DNA of 64,000 bases from Bacillus sp. N1-1 (GTDB lineage: Bacteria; Bacillota; Bacilli; Bacillales; Guptibacillaceae): positions 3,968,001-4,032,000 of the forward strand of contig NZ_CP046564.1 in the NCBI RefSeq assembly GCF_009818105.1. The letters are read 5' to 3'. This document shows positions 43,238-51,118 of this stretch, piece after piece. The translations under genes and the position numbers were made by a program. Position 1 is the first letter of the stretch. Every line of letters starts with the position of its first letter. Below the pieces are notes generated by a model, which made no database searches, was not told the DNA's origin, and saw only the letters and a list, made by a program, of their open reading frames with translations.

Positions 43238-43705
43238 TTATATTGCGACATCTTGATAACCAACTTCTGATACTTTCTCATTTAACAAGCGAAGTCCTAG
43301 TCCGTTTTCTGTATCCCAGGTGCAATTAAATAAAACCCCAATATGCCGTTCCTCAAAAATATCTTCATATGGAACAACAATTCCATCTAAACTTATCATT
43401 TCGAGTATTTGATCAGTTGTCTCAGCTACTGGATAATTTTCATTTAATTCAGTATCAAAGCCTAATTCATTCCGTTTTTGTGTGTAATAAGTTAAAATAG
43501 AATTCAATAAATCCTGTTGTAAATCGCTCCAATTTTTCATTACTGATTGGTATGCTATATATTGACCTTCATCAAACTGACCATCTTCCTCACCATCTAT
43601 CATTAAATCTATTTCGATTTCATTTCCGAAGAATTCTATAGTCATTACTCTTGACCATCCAAATTCATACTCAAGTTCACCAAAAATTGCATCTTTTATA
43701 ATCAT
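43238..43705 (-). CDS. Putative immunity protein (DUF6985-like)
   Basis: A 155-residue acidic cytosolic protein. The N-terminus DAIFGELEYEFGWSRVMTIEFFGNEIEIDLMIDGEEDG resembles the DUF6985/DUF2004-type proteins found after LXG toxins; I am not certain of the family. Its ATG overlaps (ATGA) the stop codon of a 30-codon toxin tail, the coupling typical of toxin-immunity pairs. Because only the tail of that toxin is left, this is probably an orphan immunity gene. Confidence 0.7.
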   Translation of the reverse strand: MIIKDAIFGELEYEFGWSRVMTIEFFGNEIEIDLMIDGEEDGQFDEGQYIAYQSVMKNWSDLQQDLLNSILTYYTQKRNELGFDTELNENYPVAETTDQILEMISLDGIVVPYEDIFEERHIGVLFNCTWDTENGLGLRLLNEKVSEVGYQDVAI

Positions 43706-43794
43706 TCAAAAATCTTCTCCCTTTGTTTATTGGCAAAGCCTCCATGCCCAAAAGCTCCTGCATTTATCTCACCAACACCACCGAGGTGTCCAAA
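43702..43794 (-). pseudogene. Toxin C-terminal tail, 30 codons
   Basis: Open frame FGHLGGVGEINAGAFGHGG... ending with KQREKIFE and a TGA that overlaps the next start codon. An in-frame stop lies directly upstream at 43795-43797, where the dispersed repeat begins, so the rest of the toxin gene has been lost. A shorter trace of the same tail is at 59941-59975. Confidence 0.6.
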
Positions 43795-43805
43795 TTAGAA
43801 TCAAC

Positions 43806-43966
43806 TTGACGGTTCTACTGATTCACTTGATTACACATAACATAACCCCAGGAGGCTAATGATTAGAATCCTGGGGTTTCTTTAAATCTTTAAATGAAGT
43901 CATGATAAAAGAGTGTTCTTTATCTAAAGTTAATTAAACTTCGAAATGAATCATGAGAATTGTCCC
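43806..43966. repeat. Paired REP element with internal hairpin, copy 3 (161 bp)
   Basis: Nearly identical to 41099-41259, but the first bases are CTTGACGG instead of GGGACGG. Ends with GAATCATGAGAATTGTCCC. Confidence 0.85.
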
Positions 43967-44134
43967 GCCAATTCTATAAAGTCCTTTTCCTACAAAACTT
44001 GTTTGATGTTTCCCTTCTTCAATGGATCTGGGAACTGTCCCCAGATCCACTGAACTTTCTACAATTACTGAAGCGTTACTGTATCGTTTCTTGCTAACAC
44101 CGTGATTTCCCTTGGGGCGGAAATACTGTCTCCT
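43967..44134. repeat. Second repeat family, copy before IS21
   Basis: Matches 41260-41427. Together, 41102-41427 and 43808-44134 form a direct repeat of about 326 bp with only a few differences. Confidence 0.75.
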
Positions 44135-44281
44135 TGTCCAATGTAAACGCTAAACTAGAGTTAACAGTTTTCATCAGATAAGATTAAACAGGTTTCCACA
44201 AATAAGAATCAACAGTTACTGGTCAATCTAGTAACACTTTCAATATACTTAAAGCAGTTTATTGAAGGTGAGGACACAGGA

Positions 44282-45823
44282 GTGGAAAGATATATGATTT
44301 ATCACGAGATTCATCAATTGAAAAAAGAAGGTTTCACTAATAGTGCAATTTCTAGGAAATTAGGGGTATCAAGAAACACAGTCATCGAGTATTTAGGATT
44401 GTCAGTAGACGAGTTTATGGCATTCGTTCATTCCTTACAGACTAGAGAAAAGAAACTTGATCCCTATCGGGATCACATTCTAACCTGGTTAAATGAACAC
44501 AATGATTTGAGTAGTGCACAAATTCATGATTGGCTTCAGGAGAAACTAAACGTTAAGCATGTTTCAGAGGGCACCGTGAGGAATTATGTAAAGGAAATTA
44601 GAGAGCTTTATCACATTCCTAAGCAGGTATCTACCAGAACATTTGGAGCGATACCAGAGCTGCCGATGGGTAAACAAATGCAAGCGGACTTTGGAGAAAT
44701 GAGAGTTCCTAGTACAAATGGGGATTCAGTAAAGCTCTACTTTGTAGGCTTTGTGCTTTCACACTCTAGATTCAAATACGTTGAATGGTTGAACCGTCCT
44801 TTTCGAACAGAAGACCTAATACATATGCAAGAAAATGCTTTTCAGCATTTTGGGGGCATAACAGAAGAGATTGTTTATGATCAGGATCGTTTACTAGCTG
44901 TTAGTGAAAATGCAGGAGATATCATCTTCACAGCTGCTTTTACAAAGTATCACCAAACAAGAAAATTCAAAGTATACCTCTGTAGGAAAGCCGATCCTCA
45001 ATCAAAAGGAAAAGTAGAGCAGTTAGTTAAATACGTAAAACATAACTTTGCCAAGAATCGTACATTTGATAATCTTTTAGACTGGCAATCTTCTTGTATG
45101 AAGTGGCTTGAAAGAACCGGAAATTATAAGAAACATCATAATACGAAAAAAAGACCAGTTGAAGTGCACGCCCTGGAAAAGCCGCATCTTCAAAAGGTCT
45201 CTGGTACCTACATTTTCAAAAATGTATCTACAGATATTATAACAAGAAAGGTACACAAGGACAATGTCATTCGTTATGAGGGAAACCGTTATAGCGTACC
45301 GTTAGGTACTTTCAGAAATGACCATCATAACCATGTGTATCTACAAGTTGAAGCACCCTATTTAATCATTCGAGAAGAAAGAAACGGTCAATTGATTGCG
45401 AAGCATACGATCTCTTCTGAAAAAGGATTAGTCATTACGAGTCCTGAACATCGTGAACGCAATCGAACAAAACGTGATCTTCTCATTCAACAACTATATC
45501 AGAATCTACCTAACGAGGATCTGGTTACATGGCTAGTAAAGGAATTACAAGAACAGTATCCACGCCATCTAACAGATCAATTAAAGGTTGTATTAGATAT
45601 CTCCAAGCGTTATCCAGACTCAATCGAAGAAGCCATCATAAAGATGAAAAAACTACAGATGAAAAGTTCTCATGAGCTTAGGGACATTGCGGTCTCACTT
45701 GAAGTTGAAAAGAAGAAACAAGTTAAACTTATAGGGACCGAAAATGAAAAGTACAAAAGTTTAGCTGCGCCTGAACGACATGAAGACATCTATCTTCATG
45801 TCTTACAAGGGGGGCTTAAGTAA
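44282..45823 (+). CDS. istA: IS21 transposase IstA
   Basis: A 513-residue DDE transposase. N-terminal HTH (about 8-50; EGFTNSAISRKLGVSRNTVIEYLG), a second HTH region, then the rve catalytic core with Asp in MQADFGEMRV (near 140), Asp in EIVYDQDRLL and Glu in DPQSKGKVEQLVKYV (near 246). C-terminal Mu-type barrel and a tail. GTG start at 44282 after AGGTGAGG and AGGA; an in-frame ATG lies at 44294. Its stop overlaps the istB start (TAATG). Confidence 0.93.
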   Translation: MERYMIYHEIHQLKKEGFTNSAISRKLGVSRNTVIEYLGLSVDEFMAFVHSLQTREKKLDPYRDHILTWLNEHNDLSSAQIHDWLQEKLNVKHVSEGTVRNYVKEIRELYHIPKQVSTRTFGAIPELPMGKQMQADFGEMRVPSTNGDSVKLYFVGFVLSHSRFKYVEWLNRPFRTEDLIHMQENAFQHFGGITEEIVYDQDRLLAVSENAGDIIFTAAFTKYHQTRKFKVYLCRKADPQSKGKVEQLVKYVKHNFAKNRTFDNLLDWQSSCMKWLERTGNYKKHHNTKKRPVEVHALEKPHLQKVSGTYIFKNVSTDIITRKVHKDNVIRYEGNRYSVPLGTFRNDHHNHVYLQVEAPYLIIREERNGQLIAKHTISSEKGLVITSPEHRERNRTKRDLLIQQLYQNLPNEDLVTWLVKELQEQYPRHLTDQLKVVLDISKRYPDSIEEAIIKMKKLQMKSSHELRDIAVSLEVEKKKQVKLIGTENEKYKSLAAPERHEDIYLHVLQGGLK

Positions 45824-46596
45824 TGAGTGAATTATACGAGTCATTACAAGAAAAGTGCAGAGCCTTACGACTCGCAGAAACGGCCAAAGAGCTGCCACGC
45901 TTTTTAAGAGAAGCAGAGGCGAAAAGCTGGACTTACCATGAGCTTATCTATGAGATCCTGACATATGAAACCCAGTGTAGAGAACGTAAAAACAGTGAGA
46001 AATTGATGAAATGGGCTGAGTTTCCTGAATACCTCACTTTTGATCAATTTCGCCTTGAAGAACAGTCAGCAATTGGTGAAAAACAGCTTAATGTACTAAA
46101 AGAATTATCCTGGATTGAGGAATGTTTCACGCTGATTATGATGGGTCCTACAGGAGCTGGCAAAACACACCTCTCAACAGCACTCGGTATCCACGCCATT
46201 GAGCGTGGATACCAGGTATCGTTTGTATCAATGGAGCGATTAATTTATGTATTAAAGTCTAAAGAATATATCAGCAAATCAAAAACCAGATATAAGCGCA
46301 TTATGAATTCAGAATTAATTATTATCGATGATGTCATGTATATGGCTTATGAGCCTCAGGATGCCCATTTATTCTTTCAATTTATCTACGAAATGTATGA
46401 TAAAGCAGCGTTTATTCTTACATCAAATAAAGGGCCTAACGAATGGGGAAAGTTTTTAGGAGACACTACACTCACAACAGCGATATTAGATCGTTTACTT
46501 CACCGAAGTGAAATTCTGACATTTAGTGAAAAACAACACAGCATACGTATGAAATACCGAAAGGTATTGTTCGAAAGCCAAGGTGTTGATTCTTAA
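45823..46596 (+). CDS. istB: IS21 helper ATPase IstB
   Basis: A 257-residue AAA+ protein, related to DnaC. Walker A GPTGAGKTHLSTALG near residues 107-121, Walker B LIIIDDVMY near 166 and the sensor region LTSNKGPNEW are present. IstB directs IstA to the target. Start overlaps the istA stop, as is normal for the family. Confidence 0.94.
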   Translation: MSELYESLQEKCRALRLAETAKELPRFLREAEAKSWTYHELIYEILTYETQCRERKNSEKLMKWAEFPEYLTFDQFRLEEQSAIGEKQLNVLKELSWIEECFTLIMMGPTGAGKTHLSTALGIHAIERGYQVSFVSMERLIYVLKSKEYISKSKTRYKRIMNSELIIIDDVMYMAYEPQDAHLFFQFIYEMYDKAAFILTSNKGPNEWGKFLGDTTLTTAILDRLLHRSEILTFSEKQHSIRMKYRKVLFESQGVDS

Positions 46597-46818
46597 TTAT
46601 CGGAAACTGTTAGATCTTATTTACTGAAAACTGTTGATTTTTAGTTGACGGTTACATCCAACCAATCGCAAATCTACTTAAAGTGAAGCATGAAGTCATC
46701 GTGATTCCATTCGTCAACATTTATTACAAATATTCTTACTCATAATTTGTAGTAGTTATAAAATCAAAAGCTCCAGCTGAAGTAATTTCATTGTTATATT
46801 CAAAATTATATATGAGAA

Positions 46819-47112
46819 TTATTGCATTATATATAATTTTCCCAAATTTAAATTTCCCATGAGTTTCGGCATAATAATTTCTTCATATGAACACCCATTT
46901 AACAAAGTAGAGATATCACTACTGCTTTTTTTATAGCTTACTTTTTCTATAGTATTCTCATCTGTTTCATCCATATCAATATTAAAGTCAATAAAAAACT
47001 GGGAGGGAACGGATTCACCATCCTCATCATAAGTTAAATCCACATAATTTCCTACGGAGTGATTTTCTTCAATATTACCTAACCAAACTGAAACCCATCC
47101 CTGATTTTCCAT
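46819..47112 (-). pseudogene. Imm22-like gene, truncated duplicate
   Basis: The first 85 or so residues match the gene at 41444-41818 with few changes. Near 46835 two extra bases shift the frame, so the protein ends LYIMQ at 97 residues instead of continuing YNAVILIYNFEY... to 124. The lost end is still readable in another frame down to 46741. It belongs to the segmental duplicate that IS21 interrupted. Confidence 0.75.
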
Positions 47113-47592
47113 TATATTCTCCTCCTAGTTTAATCGAAGACATTTTGGTAAAGTCATAACCCCACCTTCAAGTCTGTAATTAGCCCAATTATTAAGTCGT
47201 CTAACAAATGTATTATAATCGTTGGAAGTAGCTATTAGCCCTTGAAACTAAGTGCCATTGCTATACGTTTCTCGTCACTAACTACTTCCCTCTTCCCAAC
47301 ACTAAAATGAACCGTTTCCCTATTAGAGGCAGTGGGACAGGTACCTTATCCCTGAAAAAATCTAAAAAAACAACACTTCATGTATAGAAGCATTACTGTA
47401 CATAATTATATTAAAACCGCGATTCACGGTGAGACGGGAAACCTGTCCCTATGTCCTCTGTTATTTTTTTTATCTTTATTCGTTCTTAAGAAGATAAAAG
47501 ATTCACCCGTCGCATAATGAGTCTTCTAGTTCATTTTAAAATACAAAAAACAGTTGAACTATACTTTACATTAGTTCAACTGGTTCTTTTTT
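47113..47592. other. Repeat-rich intergenic region
   Basis: Holds the rest of the segmental duplicate (to about 47185), a diverged second-family repeat near 47330-47455 (GGGACAGGTACC ... ACCTGTCCCTATGTCC) and a hairpin AACAGTTGAAC / GTTCAACTGG at 47550-47586. No gene is visible. Confidence 0.5.
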
Positions 47593-47730
47593 GGAACAGT
47601 GGGACAGGTACCTTGTTCCAGCAAATATTTAATTAAACAGACATGATCTGATCATAAACTTTCTACTATGACGAAAGATATCTCTATCGTTTCTATACTA
47701 TCCCTCTAGTACGTAGAATCTGTCCCTTTT
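47593..47730. repeat. Second repeat family, copy 3
   Basis: Begins with the palindromic GGAACAGTGGGACAGG...TTGTTCC block, continues with CAAATATTTAAT and ends AATCTGTCCCTTTT. It parallels 59789-59940 over its whole length. Confidence 0.65.
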
Positions 47731-47748
47731 TCTCTCCACATACTCTCC

Positions 47749-48180
47749 TTATAATACACTTTTCAAAGCTTCGGTTATCATTTCTTCAAAACTACTATAT
47801 TCTTCTACTATATCTCCACTGGGTTTATCTAGCTCCAGAAATGTGTGTTTATCTATATCTAAACAATACCACGAAATATTTGAATCACCGAAAAATAAAT
47901 AATTACCTTCCCAATCATTTTCTTGCCAAATTTCATTCGCTCCAATAAAACCGTTATTTTTGTCGTACTGATTGGTATTATAGATAACCAAACCATTAAA
48001 CTCTAAACCGTTTACTTTTTTCAAAAAATTCTCATATTCATTTATCTCTGGATTTATAATTGAGTTGCTTGAAATCCATTCTTTTATTTCTTTGATATTT
48101 TCATCGTTAGTCGATGACATTATTGACTTTCCATCTTGATTTTTAATCTTTTCAATTTCATCTATTAAGTCTAAAAGCAT
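47749..48180 (-). CDS. SUKH (SMI1/KNR4) immunity protein, YrhA-like
   Basis: A 143-residue cytosolic protein. Start ATG 48180 (MLLDLIDEIEKIKNQ), since GAGGTG lies 5-10 nt upstream; the open frame extends 12 codons further without such a site. Features NPEINEYENFLKKVNGLEFNGLVIYN and WEGNYLFFGDSNISWYCLDI match SUKH-type (SMI1/KNR4) immunity proteins of the YrhA group. It lies 10 nt after the HNH toxin stop and is the probable antidote. Confidence 0.85.
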   Translation of the reverse strand: MLLDLIDEIEKIKNQDGKSIMSSTNDENIKEIKEWISSNSIINPEINEYENFLKKVNGLEFNGLVIYNTNQYDKNNGFIGANEIWQENDWEGNYLFFGDSNISWYCLDIDKHTFLELDKPSGDIVEEYSSFEEMITEALKSVL

Positions 48181-48190
48181 TATTTCACCT

Positions 48191-48676
48191 CTATTTTTTT
48201 GTTGTGGGGTATACAATACCTTCTGGCAATGGCCATTTAATAATAACTGAATCTCCTACTTTTAAACCTTTTGTTAAATTCTTTTGTGAATTTGTAAGAA
48301 CTTTATGATGTGGGTCGTTTTCAATTAGTATTAAATTGCTAAAATCATTATTTCCTCCATCGTCTAAAGGTAGTTTATGATGAACCTGGTACCCATCAGG
48401 CACAAGTCCATTTTGCAAATTGTTAATATCTGTCTTGGTTAAACCTGCTTCAGATAATTGTTTCATTTTCTTTTCGTCTCGTACTAAATCTTGTAAAAAG
48501 TTTTTTCTGACAGAACTATTAAATTTATTTCTTAATTGCTTGAACTCTTCTCGATTACGTTTAGTATAAGTTATTTCCTTTTCAATTATATTCTTTAGTA
48601 AAACTTCTTTTCCTTTTAATATCCCAACGTGTTCAGTCTCCTCAACATTAGTACTTCCAATCCTTTTTCTATTACT
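48191..48676 (-). pseudogene. HNH nuclease toxin domain, out of frame with LXG part
   Basis: C-terminal toxin module of the LXG protein. Residues HFSNRKRIGSTNVEETEHVG lead into the nuclease VPDGYQVHHKLPLDDGGNNDFSNLILIENDPHHKVLT, an HNH/EndoVII fold with the metal-binding His residues intact. It continues the upstream protein only if one base is removed from the A5 run at 48677-48681 (T5 on the coding strand). Ends KWPLPEG...TTKK. Either a disabled toxin, slippage-controlled expression, or a sequencing error. Confidence 0.75.
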
Positions 48677-50000
48677 AAAAATGCAACGTTTCCTTAGCAT
48701 TCTTCCCCATATCTCCCACATTAGTAACATCACCAAACCCTGCAAAAGCATAATCCGTCCGTAACGGAACCTTATAATCAAGAACCTTCCGCACAATCTC
48801 TTTCATATCCAATCGCGTATTAACCAGTGGACCCTGCGCCACTTTTTGATAAGTCTCTTTCATGACTTTCTTTGTAACGTCCGGATGAACCGTATGTTTA
48901 ATACTGTTCATCTTAACCGTGCCGCTTTTAGGAACACTCACCTTCGCTCCAGCAACCATCGAAGCCAGCCCAAAACTACTCAACCAATGCTCTTTTGAAA
49001 AATTATCTTCAGGATTCACCGCACCTTTCACCAGATCCGCTCCACCACTCGTCAAGTAGTTCACAAAATCATACGGTGAATCCATAGCTTTATCAGATCG
49101 TTCGTCCATTGCACTAACAGCACCTCTTACACCATCGAACAATCCGGAGGTGAGGAAGTTACCAAAGTCGTAAAGAGAATCCATTTTCTTTTCGCCACGC
49201 TCTTGGTAGCCAGCCCAGAAATCAGTACCAATTTCTTTAAAGCTATTAACCGATTCAATAAAAGGATTCTCATTTTCCTCCACAGCCGATTCAACTTCCT
49301 GAGAGGTTTGCTCTTTCTTCACGCTAGCCGCTCCCGCTTGGCTCGCAGCAATCGCCGAGTAAATATCACTCGAATGAAAAGAGGACGCATCGTAATAGAT
49401 TGAGGAAACTTGATTCCCCTGAGTTGAGGCATTCATTAGTTCACTGAACAGAACGGTTAGAACTTGTTCATCACTTTCCAACATCGTGTATTTACTCGTT
49501 AACTCTTCATCAAATTGTTCAACGCTCTGGATCGTCTTTTCTCGTTTCACCTTTGCTTCATCAAGTTGTTGATCGACTTCATTTCGCGAGAAAACTTGTA
49601 ATGGCTGAATGTCGCTGATGCGATCGAGAATCCGATGCAGATCTTCCTGCTGCTCTGCAATCATTTCTCTCGCTCTACTTTCGCTATTCGATAGCTCATC
49701 TTCTAAAAAAGGAAGCTCAACGGTTTCGCTTTCAAGATTTCTTGACGCCGCCCCTTCTGGAACCCCATTATAAAAAACGATATTTCGATCAACGAGCTGA
49801 AGCCATAGACTTAACACATCAAGTTGAGCCTGATAAAAGCCTTTGATTGCATCAGCACCCTTACCTTTAAGTGCTTCATCAAGTTCAACGATACTTTGAA
49901 AAGCCTTTTGAAGGGTGATCAATTGTTCTCGTAGCGTCTCATATTCCCTTTTTCTTGTCGACATCGTATCTAATAAGGTTGAAGCTTCATAGACTTTCAC
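48675..50000 (-). CDS. LXG-domain type VII secretion effector (N-terminal part)
   Basis: A 441-residue open frame. The first 200 or so residues form the helical LXG domain (YEASTLLDTMSTRKREYETLREQL, LKGKGADAIKGFYQAQL with the LxG motif) that targets toxins to the type VII secretion system. A linker follows, then the pre-toxin region FGLASMVAGAKVSVPKSG, TRLDMKEIVRKVLDYKVPL. The frame stops at 48675 just where the toxin domain should continue. GTG start; ribosome site GAAGGGG is distant. Gene order YwqH-like, YwqI-like, LXG, immunity equals that of B. subtilis ywqHIJK. Confidence 0.85.
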   Translation of the reverse strand: MKVYEASTLLDTMSTRKREYETLREQLITLQKAFQSIVELDEALKGKGADAIKGFYQAQLDVLSLWLQLVDRNIVFYNGVPEGAASRNLESETVELPFLEDELSNSESRAREMIAEQQEDLHRILDRISDIQPLQVFSRNEVDQQLDEAKVKREKTIQSVEQFDEELTSKYTMLESDEQVLTVLFSELMNASTQGNQVSSIYYDASSFHSSDIYSAIAASQAGAASVKKEQTSQEVESAVEENENPFIESVNSFKEIGTDFWAGYQERGEKKMDSLYDFGNFLTSGLFDGVRGAVSAMDERSDKAMDSPYDFVNYLTSGGADLVKGAVNPEDNFSKEHWLSSFGLASMVAGAKVSVPKSGTVKMNSIKHTVHPDVTKKVMKETYQKVAQGPLVNTRLDMKEIVRKVLDYKVPLRTDYAFAGFGDVTNVGDMGKNAKETLHF

Positions 50001-50020
50001 TTATAACGACTACCCCTTCT

Positions 50021-50317
50021 TTAAGATCTTGTGATCGCTTCATCCTGCTCTTTAAGTGAATCCACATTGGCTTTCGTATCCTCTAGGTTTTTTTGTACAA
50101 CTGTTATATAATCCTTCAATAAACGTTGGAGGTTTTGTTCACGATTGATCCAGGCATCTGTAAAGTTCATTTTGTTACGGCCAAGTTGACCTGTTGAAGG
50201 TTCTGGTAACGTTAGATGTTGAACGGCATTTTTCGCTTCTTCCAATTTCGTGATCACTTCTGAATAATTAAGTTTAATCTCCGTAGAAGATCCTCCGCCT
50301 GAAACGGCTTTATACAT
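50021..50317 (-). CDS. YwqI-like (DUF5344) T7SS accessory protein
   Basis: A 98-residue helical protein of the WXG100-like superfamily, DUF5344/SACOL2603 type, with residues EIKLNYSEVITKLEEAKNAVQHL and an ANVDSLKEQDEAITRS tail. Such proteins pair with the LXG domain and chaperone the toxin to the EssC machine. It overlaps the preceding gene (TGATG) and lies 20 nt before the toxin start. Confidence 0.82.
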   Translation of the reverse strand: MYKAVSGGGSSTEIKLNYSEVITKLEEAKNAVQHLTLPEPSTGQLGRNKMNFTDAWINREQNLQRLLKDYITVVQKNLEDTKANVDSLKEQDEAITRS

Positions 50318-50745
50318 CAGAAAATCCTCCCTTTTATATTATTGATTTTCGCTGTTACGTCCTCTGCATAATCTTCACCTTTATGTAACAAAGATTCTGC
50401 TTCATGTGCGAGACTCCCTAGAAAGCTAAAGTGGCTTTGCTGGGCTTCAAGAGAATGAATACGTGAATCGATAACCCTTTGGTACAAATCGTACTGTTCA
50501 TTCCCTATCTGAACCATGGATTGATAGGAAGCCTCTCGATTAGCATCATATTTATCAGAAAGTGGGCCTGCCCATTGATCTGATAAATCAGGTCGTCGCA
50601 AATTCCGAATTTCCCCGAGTAACAAATTTTGATCACGATTAATTTCAGATTTAGCTTCTCGTAGCCTGCGCAATTGATCAGCTATTTCACTTGCTTTTCC
50701 ATTTATCAGTCCTTGAAGACTACTTAACTCACCATAAATCCCCAT
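50317..50745 (-). CDS. YwqH-like (DUF5082) T7SS accessory protein
   Basis: A 142-residue helical, coiled-coil protein (about residues 5-60 and 75-110) of the DUF5082 family; DLSDQWAGPLSDKYDANREASY contains a W-x-G-like turn. First gene of the toxin operon. It probably forms a complex with the DUF5344 protein and the LXG domain. ATG behind GAGGTGAAG. Confidence 0.82.
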   Translation of the reverse strand: MGIYGELSSLQGLINGKASEIADQLRRLREAKSEINRDQNLLLGEIRNLRRPDLSDQWAGPLSDKYDANREASYQSMVQIGNEQYDLYQRVIDSRIHSLEAQQSHFSFLGSLAHEAESLLHKGEDYAEDVTAKINNIKGRIF

Positions 50746-51118
50746 GACTTCACCTCAATTACCTCATATGAAAACGATACTCCAAGATCTATCTTACCAT
50801 TTACCCAATTCAATTTATTTCCAATCTTTATTTTCTAAATAAAATGAGTATAAAGTCTGAATACTACTTTCAAAAAAATCGCACTTAAACAAATTGCGAG
50901 TTACTCCTAAGTAAGAATGGGTTTCTATTTCATTTTTGAATCTTATTGGTAGATCTCCGTTACGCTCCTCTTAATAATACGAATTGTAGAACCGGCACTC
51001 ATTTTAAATTCAATAATTACTTGAATTTTCAGATAAAATAGTATTACAATGATGGAGAACATACTAACCGGTCGGTTTTTCAGAAATTTAGTATCTCATT
51101 ATTAAAGGAGGGGATTAG
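50746..51118. other. Divergent promoter region with TetR-like half operator
   Basis: About 370 bp between the toxin operon and the carboxylase operon. AACCGGTCGGTT at 51066-51077 resembles the ACCGACCGGTCGGT sites of TetR regulators, though it is only partly palindromic. Nothing else was recognised. Confidence 0.35.

Larger units (their letters stand above)
44142..46656 (+). mobile_element. IS21-family insertion sequence, intact, 2,515 bp
   Basis: Left end TGTAAACGCTAAACT and right end (inverted) TGTAACCGTCAACTA are matching termini. Both are followed by inner transposase-site repeats of the AACAGTTTTC type (44163, 44187, 44211 on the left; 46602 and 46626 inverted on the right). The 5-bp direct repeat TCCAA flanks it (44137-44141 and 46657-46661), a normal IS21 target duplication. 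Both genes istA and istB are open. The intact ends and duplication suggest a fairly recent insertion. Confidence 0.9.

Noticed and set aside
43237..43705. Assigning the DUF6985-like gene as a toxin
   Set aside because: It is acidic, without catalytic motifs, and follows a toxin tail with ATGA overlap, which fits an antidote better.
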